NCBI GenBank assembly: GCA_050693035.1
Contig: JBOGWB010000086.1
Location: 1 to 64,000, forward strand
Length of the DNA stretch: 64,000 nucleotides
DNA from: DASYVD01 sp050693035
Lineage (GTDB): Bacteria > Actinomycetota > UBA4738 > CALAEC01
Direction: 5' to 3'
Below the pieces are notes generated by a model. The model searched no databases and was not told the origin of the DNA. It saw only the letters and a program-made list of their open reading frames with translations. The position numbers and the translations under genes are program-made. Of this stretch, positions 26,001 through 36,324 are shown piece by piece. Numbering within the stretch: position 1 is the stretch's first letter; each line of letters starts with the position of its first letter.

Positions 26001-27254
26001 GTGCGCGGGCGCCCACCGAAGCGGACCGATCGACGCGGAGGCAACACCGGGCGTTACCGCTGGGTGGTTCTCGGCCTCGGCATCCTGGCCCAGGCCGCCT
26101 TCGCCGCGCTCGTGGCGGGGTTCCCGGCGCTGGGGCCCGCGCTGAGAGCCGAGTACAACCTGTCCCTCTCGGCGTTCGGCGCCGTCCTCGGCGCGGTCAC
26201 CGCCGGCGCCACCTTCACCCTGGTGCCCTGGGGACTGCTCACCGACCGCATCGGTGAGCGGCGATCGTTGTCCATCGGCCTCGCTGGCGCGGGCCTGGCT
26301 CTCGGCGTCTCCGCGGCCGGCGGCTCGCTCTTCCTGGCGGGGATGCTCTTCCTGGCCGGAGTTCTGGGTGCGGTGACCAACGTGGCCAGCGGCCGCGTCG
26401 TGATGGGCTGGTTCGACTTCGCCGAGCGGGGAACGGCGTTCGGGCTGCGGCAGGCGGCCGTACCGCTGGGCGGGGCGATCGCGGCGTTCACGCTGCCGGC
26501 GCTCGCCGCCACGGCTGGAGCCCGCGCCGGACTGGTGGCTCTCGGCGCGGGCTGCCTCGCCGCGGCGATCGCCTGTGGGTCGTGGCTGCGAGACCCGCCT
26601 TCGTCGCCGGACGGCGGGGAGGTGCCACGGGCGCCGTTCCGGGACCGCCGCCTCTATCGCCTGGCCGCAGCGAGCGGCCTCCTCGTGGCGGCGCAGGCCG
26701 CGGTGATCGGCTTCGTTCCCCTCTTCCTCCACGAGGAGCGCGGACTCTCTGAGGTGGGTGCCGGCCTGGCCCTGGGCGGCATCCAGGTCGTGGGCATCGT
26801 TCTCCGAGTAGCCGCGGGACGGTGGTCGGACCGGCTCGGGCGTCGCCTGGAACCGCTTCGGCGTGCCGCGGCGGGGGTGGCCCTGGCCTGGATCGTGACG
26901 CCGCTCCTGTTCGGCGTCCCCCTCCTGGTCCTCGTTCCCGTCCTCGTCGTGGCGGGATCCCTGGCGTTCAGCTGGAACGGCCTGTCGTTCAACGCGGCAG
27001 CCGAGTACGGGGAACGGGGACGAGCGGGCACGGCGATCGCCCTCCAGCAGACCGCGCTGTTCGCATCGGCGGCGCTGGTGGCCCCGGCGTTCGGCTGGCT
27101 CGTCAGCGTGACGTCCTGGCGGGCCGCGTACCTCACGGTGGCCCTGGGTCCCGTCGCAGCGTGGTGGCTCCTGCGCCCGCTGGCCCGTTCCGAACGGCCG
27201 GGCGGGGGGCGGGGAGTGGGAAGCGTCCCGCCCGAGGCCCCGGTCGGTCTGTAG
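26001..27254 (+). CDS. MFS transporter
   Basis: 417 residues from GTG 26001 with about 12 membrane helices in two halves joined near residue 195. The first-half signature is G-L-L-T-D-R-I-G-E-R between helices 2 and 3; the second-half counterpart is RWSDRLGRR. The general shape is of CynX/NNP-like major facilitator proteins. Substrate is unknown. It is followed closely by a convergent hydrolase gene. Confidence 0.8.
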   Translation: MRGRPPKRTDRRGGNTGRYRWVVLGLGILAQAAFAALVAGFPALGPALRAEYNLSLSAFGAVLGAVTAGATFTLVPWGLLTDRIGERRSLSIGLAGAGLALGVSAAGGSLFLAGMLFLAGVLGAVTNVASGRVVMGWFDFAERGTAFGLRQAAVPLGGAIAAFTLPALAATAGARAGLVALGAGCLAAAIACGSWLRDPPSSPDGGEVPRAPFRDRRLYRLAAASGLLVAAQAAVIGFVPLFLHEERGLSEVGAGLALGGIQVVGIVLRVAAGRWSDRLGRRLEPLRRAAAGVALAWIVTPLLFGVPLLVLVPVLVVAGSLAFSWNGLSFNAAAEYGERGRAGTAIALQQTALFASAALVAPAFGWLVSVTSWRAAYLTVALGPVAAWWLLRPLARSERPGGGRGVGSVPPEAPVGL

Positions 27255-27256
27255 CC

Positions 27257-27979
27257 TCACCCCTCCGAGGCCTGTTCCACCAGCGCGTCGAACAGCCCCT
27301 GCTGGGCCGGGTCCTGCTCCGCGGTCCGCTCGGGGTGCCATTCGACGCCGAGCGCCCAACCATGTTCGTGCTCGACGGCCTCGACGATGGCGTCCTCGGT
27401 CCACCCGACCGGCGCCAGGCCCGCTCCCAGCCGGGCCAGGGCCTGGTGGTGAGAAGAGGACGCCGCGACCTCGTCCGCCCCCATGGCCTTGGCCACACGG
27501 GAGCCCGGTACCAGTCGCACCGTGTGAATCCGGGGAGACCGACCCGGGACGCCGTGCCCGGCGAGCCCTTCACGGCCCGTGATGTGCTGGTCGAGGCTCC
27601 CGCCCAGGGCCACGTTGAGGACCTGGATGCCCCGGCAGATCCCCAGCAGCGGTTTTCCCAGCTCGACGGCGGCACGGGCCACGGCCATCTCGAAGGCGTC
27701 GGCGTCCGGATCGATGCCGTAACACTCTGGATGGGGGGCCTCTCCGTAATACGCCGGGTCGACGTCCCCGCCGCCGATGAGCAGCACTCCGTCGAACCGT
27801 GCCAGGCGGCGGCGAGCCTCGTCGAGGTCCACGCGCTCCGGGAAGAGGATGGCTTCCTGCCCCCCGGCGCCGTGGAGCGCCCGGATGTAGCTCGCAGGGA
27901 CGCCCACGGAGTCCTGCCGCCAGGTCTTCACCTTCCCCGCAGGGAGGTGCTGCCCGGCAACCGCGATCAGCGCGCGCAT
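27257..27979 (-). CDS. gamma-glutamyl-gamma-aminobutyrate hydrolase family protein (peptidase C26)
   Basis: 240 residues. GICRGIQ carries the nucleophile Cys of class I glutamine amidotransferase folds. HGWALGVEWHPE supplies the catalytic His-x-Glu, and GVLLIGGGDVDP is the oxyanion-side motif of the PuuD family. It would hydrolyse gamma-glutamyl amides in polyamine or amino-acid breakdown. The genes on both sides run in the opposite direction and offer no pathway context. Confidence 0.8.
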   Translation of the reverse strand: MRALIAVAGQHLPAGKVKTWRQDSVGVPASYIRALHGAGGQEAILFPERVDLDEARRRLARFDGVLLIGGGDVDPAYYGEAPHPECYGIDPDADAFEMAVARAAVELGKPLLGICRGIQVLNVALGGSLDQHITGREGLAGHGVPGRSPRIHTVRLVPGSRVAKAMGADEVAASSSHHQALARLGAGLAPVGWTEDAIVEAVEHEHGWALGVEWHPERTAEQDPAQQGLFDALVEQASEG

Positions 27980-28057
27980 GCGGCATCCAGTCTACGAGCG
28001 GGCTTCCAGCTCGATCCGCCAGGCCCGAGGGCAGCCGGACATACAATCGCGTTGAAG

Positions 28058-30007
28058 ATGGACCTTGCCGACCCTTCAGCCGGCGTCGCTCCCGCCACGG
28101 CCGAGGCCGCGGAGGGGTATTCCCTCCAGCGCAGCCCGTTCCCGCCGATCGCAGGGTACGGGTTCCTCTCCGATCGAGAGGTGGGAGCCCTCGTCGCGCC
28201 GAACGGGAACGTCGAGTGGTTGTGCCTGCCGAGGCCGGAGGGTCCCAGCGTGTTCGGGGCCATCCTGGACCGATCGGCCGGAGGGTTCCGGTTGGGACCG
28301 TCGGACGTCACGGTGGCCGCGGGTCGCCGGTACCTCCCCGGGACCATGGTTCTCGAGACCACCTGGCAGACCGGGTCGGGCTGGCTGATCGTCAGGGACG
28401 CGCTCACCATCGGGCCCTGGTACAGCAAGGAGCGGCTCGAGCACTACAAGCGTCCGCCGGGCGACCACCAGGCCGAGCACTGCCTGCTCCGCACGGTCAA
28501 ATGCGTGAACGGCCAGGTGGAACTGGCGCTCAACTGCGAGCCCGTCTTCGACTACGGGCGGGTCGAGGCCGAGTGGGACTACACCGATCTCGGGTACCGG
28601 CAGGCCATCGCCAGGGGCGGAGAGGGCGACCCGGTCCTCCGCCTCACCACCAGCCTTCGGCTGGCCTTCGAGGGACGCTCCGCCCATGCGTACAGCACCC
28701 TCACCGAAGGGGACTCGGCGTTCGCCGCCCTCACGTGGTCCGAGGAGCCCTCCCCGCCGCTCACGTTCGAGGAGGGCGCGGATCGGATGTGGCGTACCGG
28801 GAACTACTGGCGGGAGTGGCTGCACCACGGCGAGTTCCCCGACCATCCGTGGCGGATCTTCCTGCAACGGAGCGCGCTCACGCTCAAGGGCCTGACCTAC
28901 GTGCCGACCGGCGCCCTGCTGGCAGCCGCAACCACCTCCTTGCCCGAGACACCTGGGGGTGAACGGAACTGGGACTACCGATACAGCTGGGTCCGGGACG
29001 CCACGTTCGGCCTGTGGGGCCTGTACACCCTGGGGTTCGACTACGAGGCCAACAACTTCTTCTACTTCATCGCCGACGCCTGCGCCGAGGGCGACGATCT
29101 GCAGCCGATGTATGCGGTGGGCGGAGAGAAGGAGCTCGAAGAGCAGACGCTGGACCACCTTTCCGGTTACGAGTCCGCGCGTCCCGTCCGGATCGGGAAC
29201 GCTGCCTACAAGCAGAAGCAGCACGACGTGTGGGGGTCCTTGCTGGACTCGGTGTACCTGCACACGAGATCCCGGGATCACCTCGAGGAACGGGTGTGGC
29301 CGCTCCTCAAGCGGGCCGTGGAGGACGCCGTCGCCAACTGGCGAGAGCCGGACCGAGGGATCTGGGAGGTGCGGGGCGAGCCGAAGCACTTCACGTCCTC
29401 CAAGATGATGTGCTGGGTGGCGTGCGACCGAGGGGCTCGTCTGGCCCGGCTGCACGGCGATTCCGACCTGGCCGAGCGGTGGCGCCAGACCGCTGAGGAG
29501 ATCCACGCCGACATCTGCGAGCACGGCATCGACGACCGAGGGGTGTTCGTGCAGCACTACGACACCACGGCTCTCGACGCCTCCCTCCTGCTGATGCCGC
29601 TGGTGCGATTCCTTCCCCCGGACGACGCCCGGGTCCACGCCACCGTGCTGGCCATCGCCGACGAGCTCACGGTGGACGGGCTGGTGCTCCGGTACCGCGT
29701 CGACGAGACCGACGACGGGCTGACCGGCGAGGAGGGCACCTTCGCGATCTGCTCCTTCTGGCTCGTCTCCGCGTTGGCCGAGATCGGGGAGGTCGTCCGG
29801 TCCCGCGTCCTGTGCGAAAGGTTGCTCTCCTACGCGAGCCCGTTGCTCCTGTACGCGGAGGAGATCGATCCCCGGAGCGGGCGGCACCTGGGCAACTTCC
29901 CCCAGGCGTTCACGCACCTGGCGCTGATCAACGCGGTGATGCACGTGATCAGGGCGGAAGAGCAGGAATCCATGCGGTTCACCCCGGCCCATCCGACGCC
30001 GGTGTGA
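28058..30007 (+). CDS. glycoside hydrolase family 15 protein (glucoamylase/trehalase type)
   Basis: 649 residues from ATG 28058. The N-terminal beta domain starts IAGYGFLSDREVGALVAPNG. The (alpha/alpha)6 catalytic domain holds NWDYRYSWVRDATF (about 305-318) and a GEEGTFAICSFWL-like segment near 570 (TGEEGTFAICSFWLVSAL). Both are classic for bacterial GH15 enzymes, which cleave alpha-glucosidic bonds of starch fragments or trehalose. No signal peptide is visible, so the substrate is probably intracellular. Convergent with the transhydrogenase gene. Confidence 0.85.
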   Translation: MDLADPSAGVAPATAEAAEGYSLQRSPFPPIAGYGFLSDREVGALVAPNGNVEWLCLPRPEGPSVFGAILDRSAGGFRLGPSDVTVAAGRRYLPGTMVLETTWQTGSGWLIVRDALTIGPWYSKERLEHYKRPPGDHQAEHCLLRTVKCVNGQVELALNCEPVFDYGRVEAEWDYTDLGYRQAIARGGEGDPVLRLTTSLRLAFEGRSAHAYSTLTEGDSAFAALTWSEEPSPPLTFEEGADRMWRTGNYWREWLHHGEFPDHPWRIFLQRSALTLKGLTYVPTGALLAAATTSLPETPGGERNWDYRYSWVRDATFGLWGLYTLGFDYEANNFFYFIADACAEGDDLQPMYAVGGEKELEEQTLDHLSGYESARPVRIGNAAYKQKQHDVWGSLLDSVYLHTRSRDHLEERVWPLLKRAVEDAVANWREPDRGIWEVRGEPKHFTSSKMMCWVACDRGARLARLHGDSDLAERWRQTAEEIHADICEHGIDDRGVFVQHYDTTALDASLLLMPLVRFLPPDDARVHATVLAIADELTVDGLVLRYRVDETDDGLTGEEGTFAICSFWLVSALAEIGEVVRSRVLCERLLSYASPLLLYAEEIDPRSGRHLGNFPQAFTHLALINAVMHVIRAEEQESMRFTPAHPTPV

Positions 30008-30008
30008 C

Positions 30009-31427
30009 TCAGAGATCGTTCTCCGCGTCCGGTCCCAGGCGGCTCAGCGCGTGGAGCTTGTTCTGGGCGTCGAGCGCCGCCACCTTGTACGCCTCGGCCA
30101 GCGTCGGGTAGTTGAAGACGGCGTTCAGCAGATAATCGAGCGTCCCCTGATTGCCCATCACGGCCTGGCCGATGTGGACAAGCTCGGTCGCTCCCGTTCC
30201 CAGCACGTGCACACCCAGCAGCCGCCGGTCGTCCGGGGACACCAGGAGCTTCAACATCCCGTGGCTCTCCCCGAGGATGGCTCCCCGGGCGAGCTCCCGG
30301 TACCGCGAGATGCCCACTTCGTACGCCACCCCCGCCTCGGTCAGCTCTCCTTCGGTCTTCCCGACGAAGCTGATCTCGGGGATGGTGTAGATGCCGATCG
30401 GGAGGAGGCCCGGCGCCGACCGGACCGGCTGCCCGAAGGCGTCGAGCGCCGCGATACGGCCCTGCTCCATGGCCGTGGAAGCCAGGCTGGGAAAACCCAC
30501 CACGTCGCCCACCGCGTAGATGTGTTCGACCGGAGTCCGGAAGTTCTCCCCGACCTCGATGCGCCCTCGCTCGTCGGCCTCCAGGCCGGCCTTGGCGAGA
30601 TCCAGCTCGTCGGTGGCGCCATCCCGGCCCGCCGAGTACAGGACGGCTTCGGCGGCGACGCGCTTACCGCTGGCCAGCTCGACGAGCGCGCCCTCCTCCA
30701 ACGACTTCACCGCGGTCACCTCTTCTCCGAGGCGGAAGGTCAGCCCGAGATCGCGGAGGTCGTGCTGGAGACCCTCGATGATCTCGTCGTCGCAGAACTC
30801 GAGGATCCGTCGCCGCTTGTCCACCAGGGTGACCTTGCTCCCCAGAGCGGCGAAGATCGACGCGTACTCGATCCCGACCACCCCGCCGCCGACCACGACG
30901 AGGGAGCCGGGGATCCGTTCGACCTTGAACAGCCCGTCGGAGTCGAAGACGGCTCGGTCGTCGAAGGCCACCGCGGAGGGCCGGGCCGGGCGGGTGCCCG
31001 TACCGATCACGATGTACTCGCCGGACACCGTGCGCTCGGAGCCGTTGGTCCCGACCACCACCGTGTGGGGATCGACGAAGCGGGCCACTCCGTCCAGGAT
31101 GGAAACATGGTTCCGGGTGAGCTGGTCCCGGATCACGTCGGTCTCACGCCGGATCACGTCCAGGTACCGTGAGCGGAGATCCTCCATCGTGATCTCTTCC
31201 TTGACGCGATAGCTCTGGCCGTACACCCCGCGCTGCGTGAACCCGGTGAGATGGAGAACGGCCTCGCGGAGGGTCTTGGAGGGGATGGTTCCGGTGATCA
31301 CGCAGACGCCGCCCAGCTGCCTGCGCTCCACCACGGCGGCCCGCCGGCCCAGCTTCGCCGCCTGGATCGCCGCTTTCTGGCCCGCCGGCCCGCACCCGAT
31401 GGCGAGCAGCTCGTAGTCGTGGGCCAT
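30009..31427 (-). CDS. sthA: soluble NAD(P)+ transhydrogenase, Si-specific
   Basis: 472 residues of the flavin disulfide-reductase fold: FAD motif [15 protein letters not shown], then [21 protein letters not shown]-binding [15 protein letters not shown] and a C-terminal dimerisation domain. The second redox cysteine of lipoamide dehydrogenase is replaced by Thr, as in SthA. The enzyme exchanges hydride between NADPH and NAD+. Four bases separate it from the upstream hotdog gene, so they form an operon. Confidence 0.9.
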   Translation of the reverse strand: MAHDYELLAIGCGPAGQKAAIQAAKLGRRAAVVERRQLGGVCVITGTIPSKTLREAVLHLTGFTQRGVYGQSYRVKEEITMEDLRSRYLDVIRRETDVIRDQLTRNHVSILDGVARFVDPHTVVVGTNGSERTVSGEYIVIGTGTRPARPSAVAFDDRAVFDSDGLFKVERIPGSLVVVGGGVVGIEYASIFAALGSKVTLVDKRRRILEFCDDEIIEGLQHDLRDLGLTFRLGEEVTAVKSLEEGALVELASGKRVAAEAVLYSAGRDGATDELDLAKAGLEADERGRIEVGENFRTPVEHIYAVGDVVGFPSLASTAMEQGRIAALDAFGQPVRSAPGLLPIGIYTIPEISFVGKTEGELTEAGVAYEVGISRYRELARGAILGESHGMLKLLVSPDDRRLLGVHVLGTGATELVHIGQAVMGNQGTLDYLLNAVFNYPTLAEAYKVAALDAQNKLHALSRLGPDAENDL

Positions 31428-31431
31428 GTCG

Positions 31432-32520
31432 TCAGCCCTCCTCGGCGGGCCCCTCGTCCAAGGTCGCCACCGGCCTGGCAGGGTTCCACGGGACGCCCGG
31501 GAGGATCATGGCGCTGCTGGTGGCCATGGCCACGCGCTTCCCGTCGGCGTCCTCGACCTCGGCAGTGGTCACCGCGATGGTCCTGCCCCGGTGAACCACT
31601 CTGGCTTCCGCCACCAGGTCGCGGCCGTCCGCCGTCACGGGCCGGAGAAAGTTGATCTTCAGGTCGAGCGTCCCGAACGACGTGGCCGGGGGAAGGGTCG
31701 TGGTGACGGCGCTGTTGATCCCGCCGTCGATGAAGAGGGCGATGACCCCGCCGTAGAACGTTCCGAACCCCGTGCAGAACCACTCGCTCGCGGGCATCGA
31801 CCACGTGGAGGATCCTTCGTCCGCCTCGAGGAGTCGCCATCCGGACAATTGACACACGGGGGGAGTGGCCCGCTCTCCCTTCAACCACGATTGGACCAGC
31901 TCGAGTCCGGCGATCCGGTCCCACTCTTCCTGGGAGGGCACCTCTCCCTCGACCGGCCGGAGGTACGGATCAGGTGTCGGGTATTCGATGCTCTGCGCCG
32001 GCGGAAGCGAGGCCGGCGGATCCGGCGGGTCGAACGGCAGCTTCCGCAGCACGCATCGGGAGGTGGCGTGGGCGAGGAGCCGTCCGCCGGCATCCTCGAT
32101 GCGGCCCTCGGAGAGTCCCTGGCGCGAACCGGCATGGATGAGGGTGGCCCGGCTCACCAAACTCCCACTGGCCGGCGTGGCCGGTCGGAGGAAGTTCATC
32201 GACAGCTCCGAAGTGGCGAGGACGGTTCCCTTCGGGAGGGTGTTGTAGATGGCTCCCCCGAGAGCAGCGTCCGCCACGACCGCCAGCGCGCCCCCCGGGA
32301 ACACTCCGGCGGCGGACTGCCACCATGGACTGGCCGGGACGGTCCACGTCGACGTCCCGTTCCGGGCATCGACCGGGGCCAGCCCGGTGAGGTGATGGAT
32401 CGGCGGGAACGGCACCCTTCGCTCGACGAATGGAAGGATCTGCTCCGCTGGCGGCAACGCGAAGAGCCACGGTTGCTCGAGATACGCGTACCTTCCGCGG
32501 ACCGGCTCGTCGATGATCAC
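31432..32520 (-). CDS. double-hotdog thioesterase-like protein
   Basis: 362 residues made of two PaaI-type hotdog domains. Domain 1 (about 35-165) has [20 protein letters not shown]; domain 2 (about 210-350) has [20 protein letters not shown]. Each carries the small-residue helix and Asp of acyl-CoA thioesterases. Fused double-hotdog proteins hydrolyse or bind acyl-CoA; the chain length is unknown. GTG start. Confidence 0.75.
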   Translation of the reverse strand: MIIDEPVRGRYAYLEQPWLFALPPAEQILPFVERRVPFPPIHHLTGLAPVDARNGTSTWTVPASPWWQSAAGVFPGGALAVVADAALGGAIYNTLPKGTVLATSELSMNFLRPATPASGSLVSRATLIHAGSRQGLSEGRIEDAGGRLLAHATSRCVLRKLPFDPPDPPASLPPAQSIEYPTPDPYLRPVEGEVPSQEEWDRIAGLELVQSWLKGERATPPVCQLSGWRLLEADEGSSTWSMPASEWFCTGFGTFYGGVIALFIDGGINSAVTTTLPPATSFGTLDLKINFLRPVTADGRDLVAEARVVHRGRTIAVTTAEVEDADGKRVAMATSSAMILPGVPWNPARPVATLDEGPAEEG

Positions 32521-32761
32521 GACGCGAGGATATCCCGGGAGGAGGGTCGAGCGGCAGGCTCCCTCAGACCGTGCGGCTTCCCCGGTTGCTCTGATCGGTC
32601 AGGCGGCGCAGGCCCATCTCACCGGCCGGTGGCGGAGAAGTGCTGATAGTCTTTCGAGGAGGCCCAAGTATCGACCGTCTCCGGTTCGCGCAAAACCCGG
32701 ATTCCAGAAACCTTCCCGGAGAGCCGAAAACCGGAAATGAGGCCGTTTCCAAAGGCATCCG

Positions 32762-32989
32762 ATGATCTGTCCATGCTGCTACGACGCGCTCCGGGGTGAG
32801 AACGAGGTGCCCCGCCAGGTGGCCCGGGTCCGCCCGGGGGACCTCTACTGCGAACGCTGCCAGTGGCTCTTCGCCCGTGAACTGATCAAGGCGGAGGGTC
32901 CGGTGGCCCTTTCCGCCGTCTGGCACTGCCCGATCCACAAGACCCTGAATCCCCGTCGGGAGCTTCCCACCGCTCCCCCTCAGGGATAG
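32762..32989 (+). CDS. small cysteine-rich protein, probable zinc binder
   Basis: 75 residues: MICPCCYDALRG and LYCERCQWLFARE give two Cys clusters (C-x-C-C and C-x2-C) about 27 residues apart, with HCPIH later. This could hold one or two zinc ions. No family is recognised, and it stands alone between two minus-strand genes. Confidence 0.55.
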   Translation: MICPCCYDALRGENEVPRQVARVRPGDLYCERCQWLFARELIKAEGPVALSAVWHCPIHKTLNPRRELPTAPPQG

Positions 32990-33006
32990 CCGGCTCGCGG
33001 TCGAGC

Positions 33007-33474
33007 TCAGGCGTCCTTCTCGGCTCCGTCCACCAGACGCCGGCCGGCCAGTGGTTCGCTCAGATCCACCCGGACCGCCTTCAGAACGGCGAGCTCGATG
33101 CACACCTCCGCCGAGGGGACGCGGCCCGCGTAGACCGTGATGACAACGGAGCGCCTCCGGTAGTCCACGTCCACTCGGGAGACGCCGTAGCATTGCTCGA
33201 CCCCACCGTAGAACCGAACCTCCACGTTCCGGGGGTCCAGGACCCGTGCCTTGTCCCATGGCTGCGGCCGGACGTCCACAAGCCCCGGGCGTGGTTCGAC
33301 GACCAGTGGGGTGGGCTTCCCGGGGGTGAGGTCGGGGTCAGGAGTCGAGGAGATCGGGGTATCGGAGCCGGGACCTGCCGTTCCACCTTCACCGAGGCCC
33401 GCGCACGCGGTGAGCAGGACCGTACCCGCCAGCAGAGCGGCGACGATGGGGACGGGGGCTTGGTTCGTTCTCAT
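33007..33474 (-). CDS. small lipoprotein of unknown function
   Basis: 155 residues with a lipoprotein signal (VAALLAGTVLLTACA, Cys near 24), a Gly/Pro/Thr-rich linker and a C-terminal beta-rich domain with two cysteines (EQCYGVSRVDVDY; SAEVCIEL). It looks like a surface-anchored small domain. No assigned function. Confidence 0.65.
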   Translation of the reverse strand: MRTNQAPVPIVAALLAGTVLLTACAGLGEGGTAGPGSDTPISSTPDPDLTPGKPTPLVVEPRPGLVDVRPQPWDKARVLDPRNVEVRFYGGVEQCYGVSRVDVDYRRRSVVITVYAGRVPSAEVCIELAVLKAVRVDLSEPLAGRRLVDGAEKDA

Positions 33475-33792
33475 GGTCGTTAGACGGGGGAAGACGGAAC
33501 AGGGTTCCGGGGCAGGAGCTCACGCTTCCCGCGTCGAAGGCTAACAGCGAGCGAGAGCATCTTGTCTGTCGCGAAGGCTTCCCTGCTCGCCGATCAGGAA
33601 ATTCGTGCACGGATCGGCTCGCGGCGATGCCCGTGCGGAGGGGGCGCCTGGCCCGTCTGGCCTCGTCCTCTCCGTCGCCGCCGTCGGGGCGACGCCGGCG
33701 GCACCGGGGAGCCGGGCGCCCCGGAACGGAGTCACGTGGCCTCGCCCTGAGCAGGCCCTCGGTTCGCACTCCTCGTCACATAGGGTGACGCC
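33475..33792. other. 318-base gap, no gene seen
   Basis: The gap lies between the divergent lipoprotein and CapA-like genes. Short open frames are GC-driven and show no protein-like pattern. It should contain both promoters; I see no convincing operator, hairpin or repeat. Confidence 0.5.
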
Positions 33793-34752
33793 ATGAGGCT
33801 CGCCCTCGCCGGGGATGCCATGCTGGGGCGCGGAGTGGCCGAGCGGTTGGGCGAGGTACCGCCGGAGTCGCTGTTCGCGCCGGAGGTCGTGGCGATCGCG
33901 GACGAAGCAGACCTGTTCGTCCTGAATCTCGAGTGTTGCATCTCGGAGCGGGGAACCCCGTGGGCCGCTCCCGGCAAGCAGTTCTTCTTTCGGGCGCCCC
34001 CCGCGGCGGTGGAAGCCCTCCGCCATCTCGGGGTGGATTGCGTGACGCTGGCGAACAATCACGCGCTGGACTTCGGAGAGGAAGCCCTCCTCGACACACT
34101 GGAAAAGCTCGACACTGCCGGCATCGCCCACGTGGGGGCGGGGCCCACCCTCGCGGGTGCTCGATCACCCGTGCTGGTCGAAAGGGCCGGGCTCCGGCTG
34201 GCGATGCTGGGGGCGGCCGACCATCCCGCCGATTTCGCGGCCGGCGAAAGGGCGCCGGGGATCGCCTACGCCGATCTCTCGCGCGGCGTGCCGGACTGGC
34301 TGACCTGGGCGATCCGGGCGGCGCGCCGCGGAGCCGACGCCGTCCTGGTGACACCGCACTGGGGTCCGAACATGACCCCCGGTCCCGTGCCGCACGTCCG
34401 CGAAGCGGCGACGGCGTTGATCGGCGCGGGCGCCACCCTGGTGGCCGGGCATTCCGCCCACGTCTTTCAGGGCATCGACGACAGGACGCTGTTCGACCTC
34501 GGCGACTTCATCGACGACTACGCGGTGGACCCGATGCTCCGAAACGATCTCGGACTGCTGTTCCTCGTCGACCTGGATCGCGGTGGGCCCAGGCGGTTGG
34601 AGGCCGTTCCCCTGCATCTCGACTTCTGCTTCACCCGACTGGCGGAAGGACCGGATCGAGCCTGGATCTCCCGGCGGTTCCAGGAGGCCTGCGCCGCCTT
34701 CGGGACAGAGGTCCACGAGGAGCGGGGCCGCCTGGTCGTCGAGTGGCGGTGA
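33793..34752 (+). CDS. CapA family metallophosphatase-like protein
   Basis: 319 residues. LALAGDAMLGRG, VLNLECCIS, TLANNHALDFGEEALLDTL, PHWGPNM and AGHSAHVFQG form the calcineurin-like metal site of the CapA/PgsA family (Asp, Asn-His, His, His). In Bacillus CapA takes part in poly-gamma-glutamate synthesis, but no signal peptide or partner genes are present here, so a cytosolic phosphoesterase role is equally likely. Confidence 0.75.
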   Translation: MRLALAGDAMLGRGVAERLGEVPPESLFAPEVVAIADEADLFVLNLECCISERGTPWAAPGKQFFFRAPPAAVEALRHLGVDCVTLANNHALDFGEEALLDTLEKLDTAGIAHVGAGPTLAGARSPVLVERAGLRLAMLGAADHPADFAAGERAPGIAYADLSRGVPDWLTWAIRAARRGADAVLVTPHWGPNMTPGPVPHVREAATALIGAGATLVAGHSAHVFQGIDDRTLFDLGDFIDDYAVDPMLRNDLGLLFLVDLDRGGPRRLEAVPLHLDFCFTRLAEGPDRAWISRRFQEACAAFGTEVHEERGRLVVEWR

Positions 34753-34786
34753 CCGCGACTCGGGGGGCCGGGTAGGCTGCCTGGCG

Positions 34787-35971
34787 ATGCCGGGCTTCGT
34801 CTCCCATCTCTCATGCCCGCGTTGCGGCGAGCGGCACGACGCGGGAGTGCCCCACAACGTGTGTACCTGTGGATCCCCGCTCCTCGTCGAGTACGACCTC
34901 GAGCGGGTTGGCCGCGCAGTGCGCAAGGACCTGCTGGAGATGCGCGAGCCGACCATGTGGCGGTACCGCGAGCTGTTGCCGGTCTCCGAGGAGGGCGACA
35001 TCGTCAGCCTGGGGGAGGGGTACACGCCGATCTTCCGGGTGGCTCGGTTGGGGAACGCCGTTGGACTCCCGGACCTGTGGGTGAAGGACGACGGGTTCAA
35101 CCCGACGGGGACGTTCAAGGCCCGCGGCGCGGCGTGCGGCATCTCGATGGCCCGGGCGCTGGGGACCCGGGAGGTGGCCCTGCCCACCGCCGGTAACGCG
35201 GGGGCGGCCTGGGCATGTTACGGGGCCGCCGCAGGGCTCGGTGTGCACGTCGCCATGCCCGCGGACGCGCCCCACGCAACCCAGGTGGAGAGCCGCCTGT
35301 ACGGCGCCGAGGTGACCCTGGTCGACGGTTTGATCTCCGATGCCGCCCGCATCGTGGAGACCGGTGCTCGCGACCACGGATGGTTCGACGTCTCGACGCT
35401 CCGGGAGCCCTACCGGATCGAGGGGAAGAAGACGCTCGGTCTGGAGATCGCCGAGCAGCTCCAGTGGGAACCACCCGACGCCATCATCTTCCCCACGGGT
35501 GGGGGAGTGGGGATCATCGGGATCTGGCGAGCCCTGAGGCAGCTCCGCGAGCTCGGGTGGATCGATCGGGTCAGTCGTCTCGTGGTCACGCAATCGGACG
35601 GATGCGCACCCATCGTGAAGGCATTCGACGAGGGAAAGGACGCGTCGGACCTCTGGGAGCGAGCGGAGACCATCGCCGCCGGGCTCAGGGTGCCCAAGCC
35701 ACTCGGCGACTTCCTCGTCCTCCGGGCGGTTCGGGAAACCGGCGGCACCGCCGTTGCCGTGAACGACGAGGCGATCATCGAAGCGATGGCGCTCCTGGCG
35801 CGCGACGCGGGGATCCTCGCCGCCCCGGAGGGAGCGGCCACCCTCGCTGCGGCGATCCGGTTGCGAGAGCGAGGGGATCTCGGGCCGGGCGACCGCGTGG
35901 TCCTGATCAACACGGGGACCGGCCTCCTCTATCCCGAGGCGATGGAGCGGGCGGCCGCCATCAGGCGCTGA
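34787..35971 (+). CDS. thrC: threonine synthase
   Basis: 394 residues from ATG 34787. An N-terminal zinc ribbon (CPRCG..CTCG, residues 9-31) precedes the fold-type II PLP domain: NPTGTFKARGA holds the PLP lysine, PTAGNAGAAWACY the substrate loop and FPTGGGVGIIGIW the phosphate-binding loop. It converts O-phosphohomoserine to threonine. The 3' end overlaps the convergent arsR gene by 11 bases. No other threonine genes are near. Confidence 0.85.
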   Translation: MPGFVSHLSCPRCGERHDAGVPHNVCTCGSPLLVEYDLERVGRAVRKDLLEMREPTMWRYRELLPVSEEGDIVSLGEGYTPIFRVARLGNAVGLPDLWVKDDGFNPTGTFKARGAACGISMARALGTREVALPTAGNAGAAWACYGAAAGLGVHVAMPADAPHATQVESRLYGAEVTLVDGLISDAARIVETGARDHGWFDVSTLREPYRIEGKKTLGLEIAEQLQWEPPDAIIFPTGGGVGIIGIWRALRQLRELGWIDRVSRLVVTQSDGCAPIVKAFDEGKDASDLWERAETIAAGLRVPKPLGDFLVLRAVRETGGTAVAVNDEAIIEAMALLARDAGILAAPEGAATLAAAIRLRERGDLGPGDRVVLINTGTGLLYPEAMERAAAIRR

Positions 35972-36317
35972 GAGGAACCGGCGGGGAAGGGGCCAGGGCA
36001 TCCCGGATCGGCTCGAGCCGTTCGGGCCGGACGCGGTAGTAGACCCACCGACCGCGGCGCTCCCGGTCGAGGAGCCCGGCCTCGTGGAGGACTCTCAGGT
36101 GATGGCTGACCGTGGGCTGAGAGAGGCCCACCGGGTCCACCAGGGTGCACACGCAGGCCTCGCCGCCGGGTCCCGCGGCGACCAGGCTGAGGAGGCGAAG
36201 GCGGGCCGGGTCGGCCAGCACCTTCATGGCCCCGGCCAGCCGTTCGGCCTCCTCCGCCCCCAGGGGCTCCCGGAGGACCGGGCAGCAGCCCTCGATCTCG
36301 GCGATCTTCCTTCTCAC
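35961..36317 (-). CDS. arsR: ArsR family metalloregulator
   Basis: 118 residues. A leading EGCCPVL contributes a Cys pair. The winged helix runs LADPARLRLLSLV, ACVCTLVDPVGLSQPTVSHHL, RERRGRWVYYRV. The Cys-x-Cys in the recognition helix region is the As(III)/Sb(III) site of ArsR proteins, which release DNA on binding. It is transcribed away from a 24-residue Cys-pair peptide; the 74-base gap holds two 19-base repeats. No arsenic pump or reductase is within the window. Confidence 0.85.
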   Translation of the reverse strand: MRRKIAEIEGCCPVLREPLGAEEAERLAGAMKVLADPARLRLLSLVAAGPGGEACVCTLVDPVGLSQPTVSHHLRVLHEAGLLDRERRGRWVYYRVRPERLEPIRDALAPSPPVPLSA

Positions 36318-36324
36318 GTGCTTA

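Noticed and set aside
25014..27404. 796-codon minus-strand frame across the lipoprotein and MFS genes
   Set aside because: It spans two unrelated genes and an intergenic gap, with low-complexity Arg/Gly/Ala content.
28076..29992. 638-codon minus-strand frame opposite the GH15 gene
   Set aside because: GH15 motifs on the plus strand are continuous; the antisense frame shows no fold-like pattern.
33562..33796. small open frames in the gap before the CapA-like gene
   Set aside because: They have no ribosome binding sites and their composition follows GC content in all frames.
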